NCBI GenBank assembly: GCA_016700075.1
Contig: CP065000.1
Location: forward strand, 1,984,001-2,048,000
Direction: 5' to 3'
Source of the DNA: Acidobacteriota bacterium
Lineage (GTDB): Bacteria; Acidobacteriota; Blastocatellia; Pyrinomonadales; Pyrinomonadaceae
Length of the DNA: 64,000 bases
This document shows positions 40,733 to 50,263 of the stretch, one piece after another (the stretch's first letter is position 1; every line of letters begins with the position of its first letter). Both the position numbers and the translations under genes were made by a program. A model generated the notes under the pieces. It did no database searches, had not been told where the DNA came from, and saw only the letters and a list, made by a program, of their open reading frames with translations.

Positions 40733-41113
40733 ATGATCGTTGGAACTGAATGGCTCATTGAGGCGACGGGGTGTGACCCGGAACGGCTGCGAGATGAGCC
40801 GCTGCTCCGGCAGGTCCTATCATCAGTAATGAACGACCTCGGTCTTATCTCGGTCGGCGAAGTATGGCATAAGTTTCCGGGCGAGGGCGGCGTGACGGGT
40901 ATGATCGCTCTTACCGAATCTCATCTGGCTTGCCACACCTATCCCGAACACGGCATCGCCACATTTAATCTTTACTGCTGCCGCTCCAGGCCCGAATGGA
41001 ACTGGAGTCTTAAACTTGCCGAATTGCTTGGCGCCGATCAGGTTACGATCACTACGTTCGAAAGAGGAAGTGCGGCGGAAATGCAAATTCGGCCGGCCGG
41101 AGGTGAGCGATGA
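40733..41113 (+). CDS. speD: S-adenosylmethionine decarboxylase proenzyme
   Basis: Makes decarboxylated S-adenosylmethionine, the aminopropyl donor for spermidine. The 126-residue proenzyme contains LTESHLACHTYPEHG. The E-S bond is the autocleavage site that turns the serine into the pyruvoyl group, and the histidine assists. The length fits prokaryotic class 1b enzymes. It overlaps the next gene by 4 bases (ATGA). The matching aminopropyltransferase is four genes downstream in the same operon. Confidence 0.92.
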   Translation: MIVGTEWLIEATGCDPERLRDEPLLRQVLSSVMNDLGLISVGEVWHKFPGEGGVTGMIALTESHLACHTYPEHGIATFNLYCCRSRPEWNWSLKLAELLGADQVTITTFERGSAAEMQIRPAGGER

Positions 41114-43047
41114 GCGTTCTGCAAACAAGCTGTCCGTCGTGTGCCGGTCCGATCGAGTTCGTCGCGGGTTCTACGATCGTTGTAATTTGTCCTTTCTGTA
41201 AAACGGCGGTCGCGAGGACCGACCGAGGCGTTGAAGACCTCGGAAAGATCGCGGAGGTCGTGGAATCGCGTTCACCGCTAAAGCTCGGCATAAAGGGAAA
41301 CTATAAAGGCAATCGTTTTGAACTGACCGGACGAGCTCAGTTGAAACATGAACTAGGCGGGTCTTGGGACGAATGGTACGCGACCTTTTCGAACGGCTGG
41401 GTCGGCTGGCTCGCCGAAGCACAAGGCCGCTTTTACATGACCTTTTTCCAGCCCTTAGCTGATGGCGTAACATTACCTGTTTTCAGTAACTTACAACTCG
41501 GCCAGGTCGTTTCTGAGATACCGTCGCGTGTGCCGCTGATGGTTCAGGAAAAAGGCCGGGCTACGTATTCTGCTGCGGAGGGCGAGATACCATACAAGCT
41601 GGTTCCGGGCGAACAGTTCGAGTACGCCGACCTCGCGGGCAAAGAAAATGCATTCGCAACAATAGATTACAGTATCGATCCGCCGTGGGTATTTCTCGGC
41701 GATCAGGTCACGCTGCAGGATATCGGGCTTGGCGATGCACGGCCTATCGATCGCGACCCCAAAAGTGTCGCATCCGCATCGCTCCAATGTCCGAATTGTG
41801 CCGGCCCGTTGGAGCTTATCGTTCCCGACCAGTCTGAGCGCGTCGCCTGTCCATACTGTGAGGCTCTTCTTGATGTAGATAACGGGAACCTCAAATACCT
41901 TAAGACACTTAAGCCGCCGGCAAATGCTCCTGAGTTTGTTGCACCGATCGGCGCAGAAGGAACATTCGCAGACGGGTCTAAGTTCAAGATCATCGGTGCG
42001 ATGGTCCGCAGCGTGACGATAGACGGAGTAACTTACTATTGGCACGAATATCTGCTCTACAACCCAATGATCGGTTTCCGTTGGCTTGTTCATTCGGATA
42101 ACCATTGGAATTTTGTCGAACCGATCAACACTGCGGATGTTGAGCAGATCGGTGGTATAACCTACGGCTCGACAGCGAAGTATAACGGCACGACCTTCAA
42201 GATCTTTCAGGATGCAATGGCAAAGGTCGAATTCGTGAAAGGCGAATTCTATTGGCGCGTTGAACAGGGGGAGACAGTTCGTGCGGTTGACTATGTCGCG
42301 GCACCCCTTATGCTGTCGCAGGAGGTCTCACCGGGCGAAATAAATTGGTCCGTCGGTGTTTATATGACCAATGAAGAGGTTGAAGAGGCCTTTGGAATAT
42401 CCGGCCTTCCTCGTCCTTGGGGTGTTGCTCCCAACCAGCCGTTCACAGGCCAGTTCTATTACACGTGGGGAGCTTTGCCGCTACTGCTTTTGTTCTTGAT
42501 CGCGATATTTATGATCCCGTTCACAGGGATCTCCAGCACGGTCTTGAACCAGCAGCTTATGCTTCCGCCGATGGCAAACGCGACCACCGCTCAGATCGTA
42601 TTCAGTCAGCCTTTCGATATCAAAGCGAACCGTAACCTACGCATCACTGCTTCTGCACCGGTAAATAACTCGTGGGCGGATCTGGACGTTGACCTTATAA
42701 ATGAGCAAAGCCAAGAAGTGGAATCGTTAGGAATACCTATCGAATTTTATTCGGGCGTCGACGGCGGTGAGAGTTGGTCCGAAGGCGGACAATTTCAAAA
42801 CATGACAATATCGTCGCTGCCCGCCGGCAAATATACACTGCGGGTCGAGGGAACCTGGCAGAATTGGCAGGCACAGATGCCCGTTCAAATAAAGGTTGAT
42901 CAAGGTGTGAACCGAGGCGTGAATTTCGTCTGTGCGCTCTTGGTTTTGTTGATCGTTCCCGGGATCGGGCTGATCAGAAAGATGACCTTTGAGTCGAAAC
43001 GCTGGGCTGACAGCATGTTCTCGTATTCGGGCGACGATGACGAATGA
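41110..43047 (+). CDS. Membrane protein with two DUF4178 domains and zinc ribbons
   Basis: A 645-residue protein. Two paired-cysteine zinc ribbons are seen (CPSCAGPIEFVAGSTIVVIC and CPNCAGPLELIVPDQSERVA), each followed by a DUF4178 domain (LGIKGNYKGNRFELTGRAQL, GSWDEWYATFSNGWVGWLAE; and GAEGTFADGSKFKIIGAMVR, FRWLVHSDNHWNFVEPI). Two membrane segments lie near residues 455-480 and 610-630, with a beta-rich domain between them. DUF4178 is repeatedly found with DUF350 and polyamine synthases, as here; its molecular role is not known to me. It overlaps speD by 4 bases. Confidence 0.85.
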   Translation: MSVLQTSCPSCAGPIEFVAGSTIVVICPFCKTAVARTDRGVEDLGKIAEVVESRSPLKLGIKGNYKGNRFELTGRAQLKHELGGSWDEWYATFSNGWVGWLAEAQGRFYMTFFQPLADGVTLPVFSNLQLGQVVSEIPSRVPLMVQEKGRATYSAAEGEIPYKLVPGEQFEYADLAGKENAFATIDYSIDPPWVFLGDQVTLQDIGLGDARPIDRDPKSVASASLQCPNCAGPLELIVPDQSERVACPYCEALLDVDNGNLKYLKTLKPPANAPEFVAPIGAEGTFADGSKFKIIGAMVRSVTIDGVTYYWHEYLLYNPMIGFRWLVHSDNHWNFVEPINTADVEQIGGITYGSTAKYNGTTFKIFQDAMAKVEFVKGEFYWRVEQGETVRAVDYVAAPLMLSQEVSPGEINWSVGVYMTNEEVEEAFGISGLPRPWGVAPNQPFTGQFYYTWGALPLLLLFLIAIFMIPFTGISSTVLNQQLMLPPMANATTAQIVFSQPFDIKANRNLRITASAPVNNSWADLDVDLINEQSQEVESLGIPIEFYSGVDGGESWSEGGQFQNMTISSLPAGKYTLRVEGTWQNWQAQMPVQIKVDQGVNRGVNFVCALLVLLIVPGIGLIRKMTFESKRWADSMFSYSGDDDE

Positions 43048-43070
43048 TGACGCCCATTTAGGTAAACCGT

Positions 43071-43220
43071 ATGTTCAAGAAACTGTATATGATCTTTGGA
43101 TTCGTGGTCTTACTTCTCTATGCATCGGCAGCGTGGTTCGGTTGGGAACTGGCGAATGCAGGCAGCAAGTCGCGATTGGGTATTCCATTCTTTTATTCCG
43201 GTTTTCGTGGAGGTAAGTAA
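43071..43220 (+). CDS. Small membrane protein, 49 residues
   Basis: MFKKLYMIFGFVVLLLYASA followed by AWFGWELANAGSKSRLGIPF and ending FRGGK. One membrane segment is predicted at about residues 5-25, with a short hydrophilic C-terminus. It lies between the DUF4178 and DUF350 genes; its stop codon is immediately followed by the DUF350 ATG. The tight packing and good start context support a real gene despite its size. No family is named with confidence. Confidence 0.7.
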   Translation: MFKKLYMIFGFVVLLLYASAAWFGWELANAGSKSRLGIPFFYSGFRGGK

Positions 43221-43475
43221 ATGTTGAGCAATTTTCTAACGCCCGCATTGTTGGGCTTGGTCGTTCGATTTGATGCGCTAGGTGAAATACTGGTGACCAC
43301 CTTGATCTTTGTCGTCATCGGCCTGCTGTTTTTCACGCTCGCTTATTTTATCCTGAGCCGAATTTTTGACATCCATCACGAGATCGAAGAGGATCACAAC
43401 ACTGCACTCGCGGTCATCATCGGAGCGATCATGATCGGCATTTCGATCATCATTGCGGCCGCGATCCACGGATAG
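43221..43475 (+). CDS. DUF350 membrane protein
   Basis: An 84-residue protein with two or three membrane segments (LVTTLIFVVIGLLFFTLAYF, TALAVIIGAIMIGISIIIAA) and the charged loop DIHHEIEEDHN between them, as in DUF350 (YjfL-type) proteins. They occur with polyamine or glutathionylspermidine-type genes and DUF4178 in envelope-stress gene groups. The position between the DUF4178 gene and the membrane spermidine synthase gene agrees with this. The biochemical function is unknown. Confidence 0.85.
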   Translation: MLSNFLTPALLGLVVRFDALGEILVTTLIFVVIGLLFFTLAYFILSRIFDIHHEIEEDHNTALAVIIGAIMIGISIIIAAAIHG

Positions 43476-43560
43476 AGCTATCCTGCGATACAGCGACGCG
43501 GTGGCACGGTGACGTTTTCGCCGTGTCCCCGCGTCTCTTATTCTGTACGCCGGGCTTTCT

Positions 43561-45087
43561 ATGAAGAACGTTCCACTTCTTTTCATCAATGTCGTGATCA
43601 TTGCCACATGCGGGCTGATCTATGAGCTGCTTGCAGCGACGGTCTCCTCGTATGTTCTCGGCGATTCGGTAACTCAATTTTCCACAATAATCGGTGTATA
43701 TCTTTTTGCGATGGGCGTCGGCTCTTGGCTGTCGCGATTCATTGAGAAGAATATTGCAGAGAAGTTCATCGACATAGAGCTTGCGGTTGCCATCATCGGC
43801 GGAGTTTCGGCACCGGTGCTGTTTCTGACGTTCGCCTATGTTTCATATTTCGGCCTGATCCTCTATTCGCTGGTATTTATAATCGGAACTCTGGTCGGCC
43901 TTGAGATACCGCTGCTGATGCGGATATTGAAGGATCACCTGGATTTCAAAGATCTCGTTTCGCGTGTCCTGGCGTTGGATTATGTTGGGGCTTTGCTTGC
44001 CGCGTTGATGTTCCCGCTTTTTCTGGTACCCAAGCTTGGCCTGAACCGCACATCACTCCTTTTCGGTATGCTGAATGCCGCGGTGGGCATATGGGCGACC
44101 TGGCTGTTGGAACCGCTGATCTCCCGCAAGCGGTTGACGATATTACGTGTAAAAGGATTCGTCGTCATAGCGATACTTGCGATAGCTATGATAAAGGCCG
44201 AGAGCCTGACCACGCTGGCCGAGGACGGACTGTTTCCGGATCAGATCGTTTATGCCAAGAGCTCGCCATATCAGCGAATTGTGGTGACGCGTGGAAAGCT
44301 GGGACATTCGCTTTTCCTGAATGGAAACCTGCAGTTCAATTCGTTTGATGAATACCGCTACCACGAGGCGTTGGTTCATCCGGCATTTGCCGCCTACAAA
44401 GGCGATGCGAAGCGCATCTTGGTGCTCGGCGGCGGTGATGGACTCGCTGTTCGTGAAATATTGAAATACGACTCGGTCGAGAGCGTCACGCTTGTTGACC
44501 TCGATCCGTTGATGACCGAACTTTCAAACGCAATTCCTGCACTAGCCGAATTGAACAAGAACGCATTCGCCGACAAGCGCGTAACGGTAATAAACGCTGA
44601 TGCATTTGTTTGGCTGGACAACAGCGAACTCGAACGGTTCGATATCGCGATCGTCGATTTTCCCGACCCGAACAACTTTGCTCTCGGCAAGCTCTATACG
44701 ACACGTTTCTACAACTTACTCAAAACAAAGTTGACGCCCGATGCGGCGGTCGTCATCCAGTGCACATCGCCGCTCTATGCACGCAATTCCTATTGGTCGA
44801 TCATTAAGACGCTTGAAGCGACCGGCTTTATTGTGAAGCCTTTTCAGACGACCGTGCCGAGCTTCGGTGTTTGGGGCTATGCACTTGCGAAGCTCGAAAC
44901 CTTTGAAACTCCGGCAAAACCCCGCGAGGGGATCGAACTAAAATACCTCAACGACGTTTCCTTCGCATCACTTTTCAATTTCCCGTCAGACATGACGCTG
45001 CCTTCCGACGATATCGAGATAAACCGGCTCGATAATCAGGCATTGGTTCGATATTACGAAAGCGAGTGGAGACGCTTTGAGCAGTAA
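43561..45087 (+). CDS. speE: Polyamine aminopropyltransferase with N-terminal membrane domain
   Basis: A 508-residue protein. The first 215 residues hold about seven membrane helices (FINVVIIATCGLIYELLAAT, SVTQFSTIIGVYLFAMGVGS). The rest is a spermidine-synthase domain with SSPYQRIVVTRGK, LNGNLQFNSFDEYRYHEALV, the S-adenosylmethionine-binding VLGGGDGLAVREIL and IVDFPDPNNFALGKLYT. It would transfer aminopropyl from the SpeD product to an amine, perhaps at the membrane. Its stop is directly adjacent to the next start. Confidence 0.9.
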   Translation: MKNVPLLFINVVIIATCGLIYELLAATVSSYVLGDSVTQFSTIIGVYLFAMGVGSWLSRFIEKNIAEKFIDIELAVAIIGGVSAPVLFLTFAYVSYFGLILYSLVFIIGTLVGLEIPLLMRILKDHLDFKDLVSRVLALDYVGALLAALMFPLFLVPKLGLNRTSLLFGMLNAAVGIWATWLLEPLISRKRLTILRVKGFVVIAILAIAMIKAESLTTLAEDGLFPDQIVYAKSSPYQRIVVTRGKLGHSLFLNGNLQFNSFDEYRYHEALVHPAFAAYKGDAKRILVLGGGDGLAVREILKYDSVESVTLVDLDPLMTELSNAIPALAELNKNAFADKRVTVINADAFVWLDNSELERFDIAIVDFPDPNNFALGKLYTTRFYNLLKTKLTPDAAVVIQCTSPLYARNSYWSIIKTLEATGFIVKPFQTTVPSFGVWGYALAKLETFETPAKPREGIELKYLNDVSFASLFNFPSDMTLPSDDIEINRLDNQALVRYYESEWRRFEQ

Positions 45088-46677
45088 ATGCATCTGAGCC
45101 GAAGAGAGTTGCTGACGATGTTCCTCGGTGCGCCGATAGCGTTGGCGGCGTGTCGGGAATCAGGCGTTCGCAAGTTTCCGGAGGGCGAGATAGTCGGTGC
45201 GAACTGGGAGCTCGGGCATATATTGCGCGAAGGGCGGAGTTTCAACGTTCCTTCGGATAGGTGGCAAAACGTCGGCGTTGCGATAGTCGGCGGCGGCATC
45301 GCGGGTTTGGCGGCGGCGTGGAAACTGAAGCGGAGCGGCAACAGCGACTTTGCGGTTTTCGAGCTTGAAAAAGAAACAGGCGGGACATCGCGTTCAGGCG
45401 AAGCGTCGCCGGTCGGCTATCCGTGGGGAGCGCATTATCTTCCTGTTCCGTTTCGGGAAAATGCGGACCTGGTCGAGCTGTTGGATGAAATGTCGCTTTC
45501 CGATGGCAAGACAGATGCAGGCGATCTGATCATCAAAGAACAATTTCTCTGCCGCGAGCCGGAGGAACGAGTTTTTTACAAAGGCCGCTGGTATGCCGGA
45601 TTGTACCTGCATGTTGGCGAGAGCGAGGAAGACAAACGCGATTTTGCCGCATTCGAAGAGCATATAAACCATTGGGTCAATTGGCGGGACGGCCGCGGCC
45701 GGCGAGCGTTCGTCGTGCCGTCGGCGTTGGGTTCCGACGATGCCGAGGTTACGTCGCTGGACAAGATCTCGTTCGGTGATTGGTTACGGCAAAATGGCTT
45801 TACGTCCGAGCGGCTGTTTTGGTATTGCGATTACGCCTGCCGCGACGATTACGGATTAAAGCTGGAACAAACGTCGGCGTGGGCAGGGCTGTTCTATTTT
45901 TGTTCGCGTGTGCGCAACCGCGGTGACGAATCGCAGCCTTTCATCACCTTTCCCGAGGGCAATGGCCGATTCGTTCGGCACATGGCGGACAAAGTTCGCG
46001 ATCACATCAGACCATCGCATGCGGTCGTTTCGATCGTACCGACCGATGCAGGTGCTGATGTAATTTGTCTGGCAGACGGCGAGCTTCGGGGCTTTCGCTG
46101 CAGGAAAGTTATCTATGCATCTCCCGTATTTACGGCTCCGTTCGTGATTCGCGGTTTTGCGGAAAGGCCGCCGTTCAACCCGCGAGCATTTCACAGCAAC
46201 TCGTGGTTCGTCGCAAATCTGCATTTAAAGGATCGACCCATACCTAGATTTGCTCGTGATTTTCCGCTCGCGTGGGACAACGTAATTTACGAAAGCCCTA
46301 GTTTGGGATACGTAAACGCAACGCACCAAAAAGGCATCGATCACGGCGCGGCCGTTTGGACGTATTACTATCCTATGTGCCATGAGCCCGACGGCCGGAC
46401 GAAGCTGCTGAATTACGATTGGCGTGAGCTTGCCGACGTTTGTCTGACGGACATTTCCCGAGCTCATCCTGAGATCTACGATCTCACCGAACGCATCGAT
46501 ATTATGCGTTGGGGTCACGCGATGATCTCGCCCACGCCCGGTTTCATTTGGGGCGAAGATCGCCGCAAAGCTCTCGAACCGTATCGAAACATACACTTCG
46601 CCCACACGGATCTCAGCGGCATCGCGTTGTTCGAAGAGGCGTTTTATCATGGGTTGCGTGCGGCGGACGCCATTTGA
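45088..46677 (+). CDS. Tat-exported lipoprotein FAD/NAD(P)-binding oxidoreductase
   Basis: A 529-residue protein. The N-terminus SRRELLTMFLGAPIALAAC combines a twin-arginine motif with a lipobox, so it should be exported folded and lipid-anchored. A flavin-binding Rossmann fold begins VAIVGGGIAGLAAAWKLKRS and EKETGGTSRSGE. The C-terminal FAHTDLSGIALFEEAFYHGL is typical of amine-oxidase-like flavoproteins. It may oxidise a polyamine or related compound made by the operon (inference from context). The window also encodes TatB and TatC. Confidence 0.85.
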   Translation: MHLSRRELLTMFLGAPIALAACRESGVRKFPEGEIVGANWELGHILREGRSFNVPSDRWQNVGVAIVGGGIAGLAAAWKLKRSGNSDFAVFELEKETGGTSRSGEASPVGYPWGAHYLPVPFRENADLVELLDEMSLSDGKTDAGDLIIKEQFLCREPEERVFYKGRWYAGLYLHVGESEEDKRDFAAFEEHINHWVNWRDGRGRRAFVVPSALGSDDAEVTSLDKISFGDWLRQNGFTSERLFWYCDYACRDDYGLKLEQTSAWAGLFYFCSRVRNRGDESQPFITFPEGNGRFVRHMADKVRDHIRPSHAVVSIVPTDAGADVICLADGELRGFRCRKVIYASPVFTAPFVIRGFAERPPFNPRAFHSNSWFVANLHLKDRPIPRFARDFPLAWDNVIYESPSLGYVNATHQKGIDHGAAVWTYYYPMCHEPDGRTKLLNYDWRELADVCLTDISRAHPEIYDLTERIDIMRWGHAMISPTPGFIWGEDRRKALEPYRNIHFAHTDLSGIALFEEAFYHGLRAADAI

Positions 46678-46709
46678 CCGTGGAGATGCTGAGACACAGA
46701 GAGATTCCA

Positions 46710-47786
46710 ATGCAGGCGGCAAACAACATATCCGCAGCCATCGAGACCGCAGGTTCAAATACCTGGCTATTCTCCCGCAACATCGATCTGTCGGTCTTTC
46801 TCGGCAGTGCGGTCGTATCGCTCCTGCTGCTTGCGGTCGGTTGGCGGTTGGGCATTTTGGACGAGGCGTCGCCGGAGTGGACCTGGGTGACGGCGGTTTT
46901 GCTGATCGACGTCGCACACGTTTGGTCAACGAGCTTTCGCGTTTATTTTGACGTTGAGGAATACAAACGACGATTCTGGTTATACACACTTGTTCCGATC
47001 TTTGGGTATGCGGTCGGTGTCGCTTTGTATTCCGAGGGCGAGCTTGTTTTTTGGAAAGCGCTGGCGATCGTGGCCGTATTTCATTTTGTCCGGCAGCAAT
47101 ACGGCTGGGTCGCTCTCTATCGTCGAAAAGCCGGCGAGACCGAGCGTTGGACATGGGCGATCGACACCGTTGCCGTCTATCTTGCGACGGTTTATCCGCT
47201 GGCGTTTTGGATGACTTCGCTGCCGAGGAATTTCAATTGGTTCCTCGAGAACGACTTCTTTGCCTTACCCGCCGTCGTTGAGGACTTTTTGTTTCCCATA
47301 TACGTAATTGCGTTGACGGCGTATTTTGGTAAATCGATCTATTTGTATTTTACTGAAGGCTTTCTGAACATCGGCAAAGATATCGTCGTTGCCACGACGG
47401 CTATTTGTTGGTACGTCGGCATCGTGTTTTTCAATTCTGACTACGCATTCACCGTAACTAACGTCATCATCCACGGCGTTCCGTATTTTGCGCTGATCTA
47501 TATGTATGCAAGGATGCGACGGGAAACGGCGGGCCCGATCTATCGCGGTCTGTCGAGCAACTGGGTCCTTTTCCTTGCGACGCTGTGGGCGATCGCCTAT
47601 GTGGAAGAATTATTCTGGAGCCGCGGCGTCTGGCATGAGCGGACATGGCTTTTCGGTGAGAATTGGGATTGGGCAGCGTGGAAAATGTGGCTGGTTCCGC
47701 TGCTCGCAGTACCGCAGTTGACGCATTACATCCTCGACGGTTTCATCTGGAGAAAACGCGGAAATGCCGGGCTGAAGTTCATATAA
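46710..47786 (+). CDS. Polytopic membrane protein of unknown function
   Basis: A 358-residue protein starting MQAANNISAAIETAGSNTWL, with about eight to nine hydrophobic segments (LSVFLGSAVVSLLLLAVGWR, VTAVLLIDVAHVWSTSFRVY, MWLVPLLAVPQLTHYILDGF). Conserved-looking histidines within membrane segments (DVAHVW, FHFVRQQYGW, IHGVPYF, THYILDGF) suggest a metal- or heme-binding or desaturase-like membrane enzyme. I cannot name a family. ATG 46710 follows AGAGAGATT; ATG 46686 is an alternative. It is the last gene of the polyamine operon. Confidence 0.75.
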   Translation: MQAANNISAAIETAGSNTWLFSRNIDLSVFLGSAVVSLLLLAVGWRLGILDEASPEWTWVTAVLLIDVAHVWSTSFRVYFDVEEYKRRFWLYTLVPIFGYAVGVALYSEGELVFWKALAIVAVFHFVRQQYGWVALYRRKAGETERWTWAIDTVAVYLATVYPLAFWMTSLPRNFNWFLENDFFALPAVVEDFLFPIYVIALTAYFGKSIYLYFTEGFLNIGKDIVVATTAICWYVGIVFFNSDYAFTVTNVIIHGVPYFALIYMYARMRRETAGPIYRGLSSNWVLFLATLWAIAYVEELFWSRGVWHERTWLFGENWDWAAWKMWLVPLLAVPQLTHYILDGFIWRKRGNAGLKFI

Positions 47787-47810
47787 AAAAGGCGGCTCCG
47801 GAAAGCCGCC
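47785..47810 (-). terminator. Rho-independent terminator of the PDZ gene
   Basis: GGCGGCT and AGCCGCC pair around CCGGAA. On the minus strand the hairpin is followed by six T, so it ends the PDZ gene. It begins at the stop codon of the plus-strand gene and may serve both. Confidence 0.75.
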
Positions 47811-47834
47811 TCAAGCTACGGTTGAAACGAAAAA

Positions 47835-48788
47835 CTACAACATATTTCTATTGCCGAAAACCGTCATGCCCGGCCGTGAAGTACGTGCCGGACCATCGAC
47901 CGACCTTTCGGTACGGAAAAAGAAACTGCCGTCCTTCATCGGCTCAGGCGTTACCGTCACGGTCTGGCGAGTGCGATCGCGGACGAAAGTTAAGATAACA
48001 TCGCCCTCTTTCTTTTCATTTACCGAACGCATCAGATCGAGATTGTTCTTGACCTGTTTACCGTCAACCTCGACGATGATGTCTCCTGCTTTCAGCCCCG
48101 CTTTAGCCGCGGCAGAATTTTCGCCGACGCTGTTGATCAGAACACCGCCGTCAACGCCATACCGCTCGCCGAGCTGTTTTGTGACCGGATATACATTGAC
48201 GCCGATCTGGCGTCCGGTGCCGGGGCGAAGAGTGAAAACGTCAGCTTCGCCTTCCGGAAATGTGAACACATTTCCGCCGCCGTCATTCTTGAAAAGCTCC
48301 CGCAGACGTTCCAACTGCGGCATTTCCGGCAGATCCGGCAAGGGCATTGTGAAACGGCCCTCCTCAAATTGCGGCATTGGGCGTTTGCCGATCGTCGCGG
48401 TAATTTCCTGTTCGCTGCCACCGCGAATTATGGTGACCCGCGCCTGTTGGTCGGGTGCAATTTCGGAAATTACACGCGTCAATTTGCGTGTGCTCGTTAT
48501 TGCCTCACCGTTGATGCGAACTATAACGTCTCCTGAACGTATGCCTGCAGCAGCTGCGGGCGAGCCGTCCATCACCTTTTCGACCGCAACGCCTCGGACG
48601 TCATTTAGCCCGTACTTCGACGTGTTGTCACGGGTTATTTCTACGGTTTGCACACCGAGGTAGCCGCCGTTGCCGTCGATCGTGAAAGCGAAAGTGCGTG
48701 TCACCTTGTCCTGTTCGGCGCTTTGTGCAGCAGCACCGATCGCGGATACGGACAAAAGCAGACCAAAAGTCAGTATTTTTCTGAACAT
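47835..48788 (-). CDS. Exported protein with two PDZ domains
   Basis: A 317-residue protein with a signal peptide (MFRKILTFGLLLSVSAIGAA-AQS). PDZ 1 is at about residues 45-130 (VEKVMDGSPAAAAGIRSGDV, IVRINGEAI) and PDZ 2 at about 200-290 (SVGENSAAAKAGLKAGDIIV, EVDGKQVKNNLDLMRSV). There is no protease domain, so it is not an HtrA protease but probably a periplasmic scaffold that binds protein C-termini. GGAGGCAAT precedes the ATG. It stands alone with its own terminator. Confidence 0.88.
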   Translation of the reverse strand: MFRKILTFGLLLSVSAIGAAAQSAEQDKVTRTFAFTIDGNGGYLGVQTVEITRDNTSKYGLNDVRGVAVEKVMDGSPAAAAGIRSGDVIVRINGEAITSTRKLTRVISEIAPDQQARVTIIRGGSEQEITATIGKRPMPQFEEGRFTMPLPDLPEMPQLERLRELFKNDGGGNVFTFPEGEADVFTLRPGTGRQIGVNVYPVTKQLGERYGVDGGVLINSVGENSAAAKAGLKAGDIIVEVDGKQVKNNLDLMRSVNEKKEGDVILTFVRDRTRQTVTVTPEPMKDGSFFFRTERSVDGPARTSRPGMTVFGNRNML

Positions 48789-48895
48789 TATTGCCTCCTA
48801 TCAAATTAAATTTGCGGGAGATCGGCCTATAAGATCAGCCACTTATACGAAATTGCAGTATTTTTGTTGCGTCAAAGCGGCAGAATGGTTGCTTT

Positions 48896-50098
48896 TCAGC
48901 CTGCGGTCAATTTTGCAAGCCTTTCGATGGCAGCTTCGAGCGTTTCGTCCTTTTTGCAGAAACAGAATCGGACGATCTGTGAGCCCATGACCGGATCTCG
49001 ATAGAACGACGAGCCCGGAACCACCGCAACGCCGATGTTTTGGATCAGGTGCTTTGTGAATTCGATGTCGTTGGCGAATCCGAACTTTGATATATCAGCC
49101 ATTACATAGTAAGCGCCTTCCGGTGTATCGCACTTGAACCCCGCATTTCGTAGGGCCGGAACGAGAAGGTCCCGCTTTCGCTGATATTCATGCTGCAGCT
49201 CACTGTAATAAGCCGGCGGCAAGCCCATCGCATAGGCACCGGCATGCTGAAGTGCATTTGCCGCACCGACGGTCAGGAAATCGTGGACCTTGCGTATCGC
49301 CGACGTGATATCCGGCGGTGCGATACAATATCCGACACGCCAGCCGGTGACGGAATATGTTTTTGAAAGCGAATTCACGACGACCGTCCGCTCGCGCATG
49401 CCGGGCAGATTGGCCATACAGATGTGCGACGCGGGGTCGTTCTCATCGACGCCGTAGATTATGTGTTCGTAGATCTCGTCGGTAAAACACAGTGCATCAA
49501 ACTCTTTGCATAGATCGGCGATAAACTCCATCTCATCCCGTGTAAAGACCTTGCCGGTCGGATTATTAGGATTGCAGATGATTATCGCTTTGGTTCGCTC
49601 ATTGAAGGCGGCCCTCAGCTGCTCGCGGTCGAAAACAAATCCATTCTCCGTCCTGTATAGCGGAACATGACGAGGTGTGGCATCCGACAAGATCGCATCG
49701 GGGGCGTAGTTCTCGTAAAAAGGTTCGAAAACGACCACCTCGTCCAGGGGATCGACTGTGGCAAGCATAGCGGCGATCATTCCTTCTGTCGAACCGCACG
49801 TCACCGTGATCTCTGACTCAGGGTCGATATCGAGCCCGAGATACCACATTGTCTTGCGGGCGATCGCATCCCGAAATTCTTTGACACCCCAAGTGACCGC
49901 ATATTGATTGTGGTCAGCAGCGATCGCCTCGATCGCCTTTTGCTTGATGTCTTCCGGTGTGGCCCAATCGGGAAAGCCCTGGCCAAGGTTCACGGCCCTG
50001 TGTTTTACTGCCTCACGGCTCATTTCGCGAATTACGGATTCGGTAAAACTCCCAGCTTTGCGCGAGATCCTGTTTTTCGACGATCCGGGATGCATCAT
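48896..50098 (-). CDS. Class I pyridoxal-phosphate aminotransferase
   Basis: A 400-residue cytosolic enzyme. Family marks are VNLGQGFPDWATPEDIKQKA, NQYAVTWGVKEFRDAIARK, IICNPNNPTGKVF and the cofactor-binding lysine in SLSKTYSVTGWRVGY. The PLP-contact DEIYEHIIY is present. The N-terminal pattern LGQGFPD resembles methionine/aspartate/kynurenine-type transaminases, so the amino acid used is uncertain. Two ATG codons are adjacent at the start. Confidence 0.92.
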   Translation of the reverse strand: MMHPGSSKNRISRKAGSFTESVIREMSREAVKHRAVNLGQGFPDWATPEDIKQKAIEAIAADHNQYAVTWGVKEFRDAIARKTMWYLGLDIDPESEITVTCGSTEGMIAAMLATVDPLDEVVVFEPFYENYAPDAILSDATPRHVPLYRTENGFVFDREQLRAAFNERTKAIIICNPNNPTGKVFTRDEMEFIADLCKEFDALCFTDEIYEHIIYGVDENDPASHICMANLPGMRERTVVVNSLSKTYSVTGWRVGYCIAPPDITSAIRKVHDFLTVGAANALQHAGAYAMGLPPAYYSELQHEYQRKRDLLVPALRNAGFKCDTPEGAYYVMADISKFGFANDIEFTKHLIQNIGVAVVPGSSFYRDPVMGSQIVRFCFCKKDETLEAAIERLAKLTAG

Positions 50099-50263
50099 AA
50101 TTTCAAATTATCTGCCTTTTATTGCGTCAGTTCAATAGGCAGCCGCCATTGCGATCGAATCATCCTAGATGCAAGCAAAGTGTGCGCATGAAAAACAGCT
50201 TGTTTGGCGGTGTGGCGTGCGATAGACTCTAGTTTTGCGATAACAGCAAGGGAAGTACTACCA

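Noticed and set aside
43502..43520. A sigma-54 promoter before speE (GTGGCACGG)
   Set aside because: There is no TTGC at the required distance; only the -24-like half is present.
46509..46709. A longer N-terminus for the membrane protein following the Tat oxidoreductase
   Set aside because: This part overlaps the oxidoreductase gene by about 170 bases and gives an arginine-rich, low-quality sequence; ATG 46710 has a plausible ribosome-binding site.
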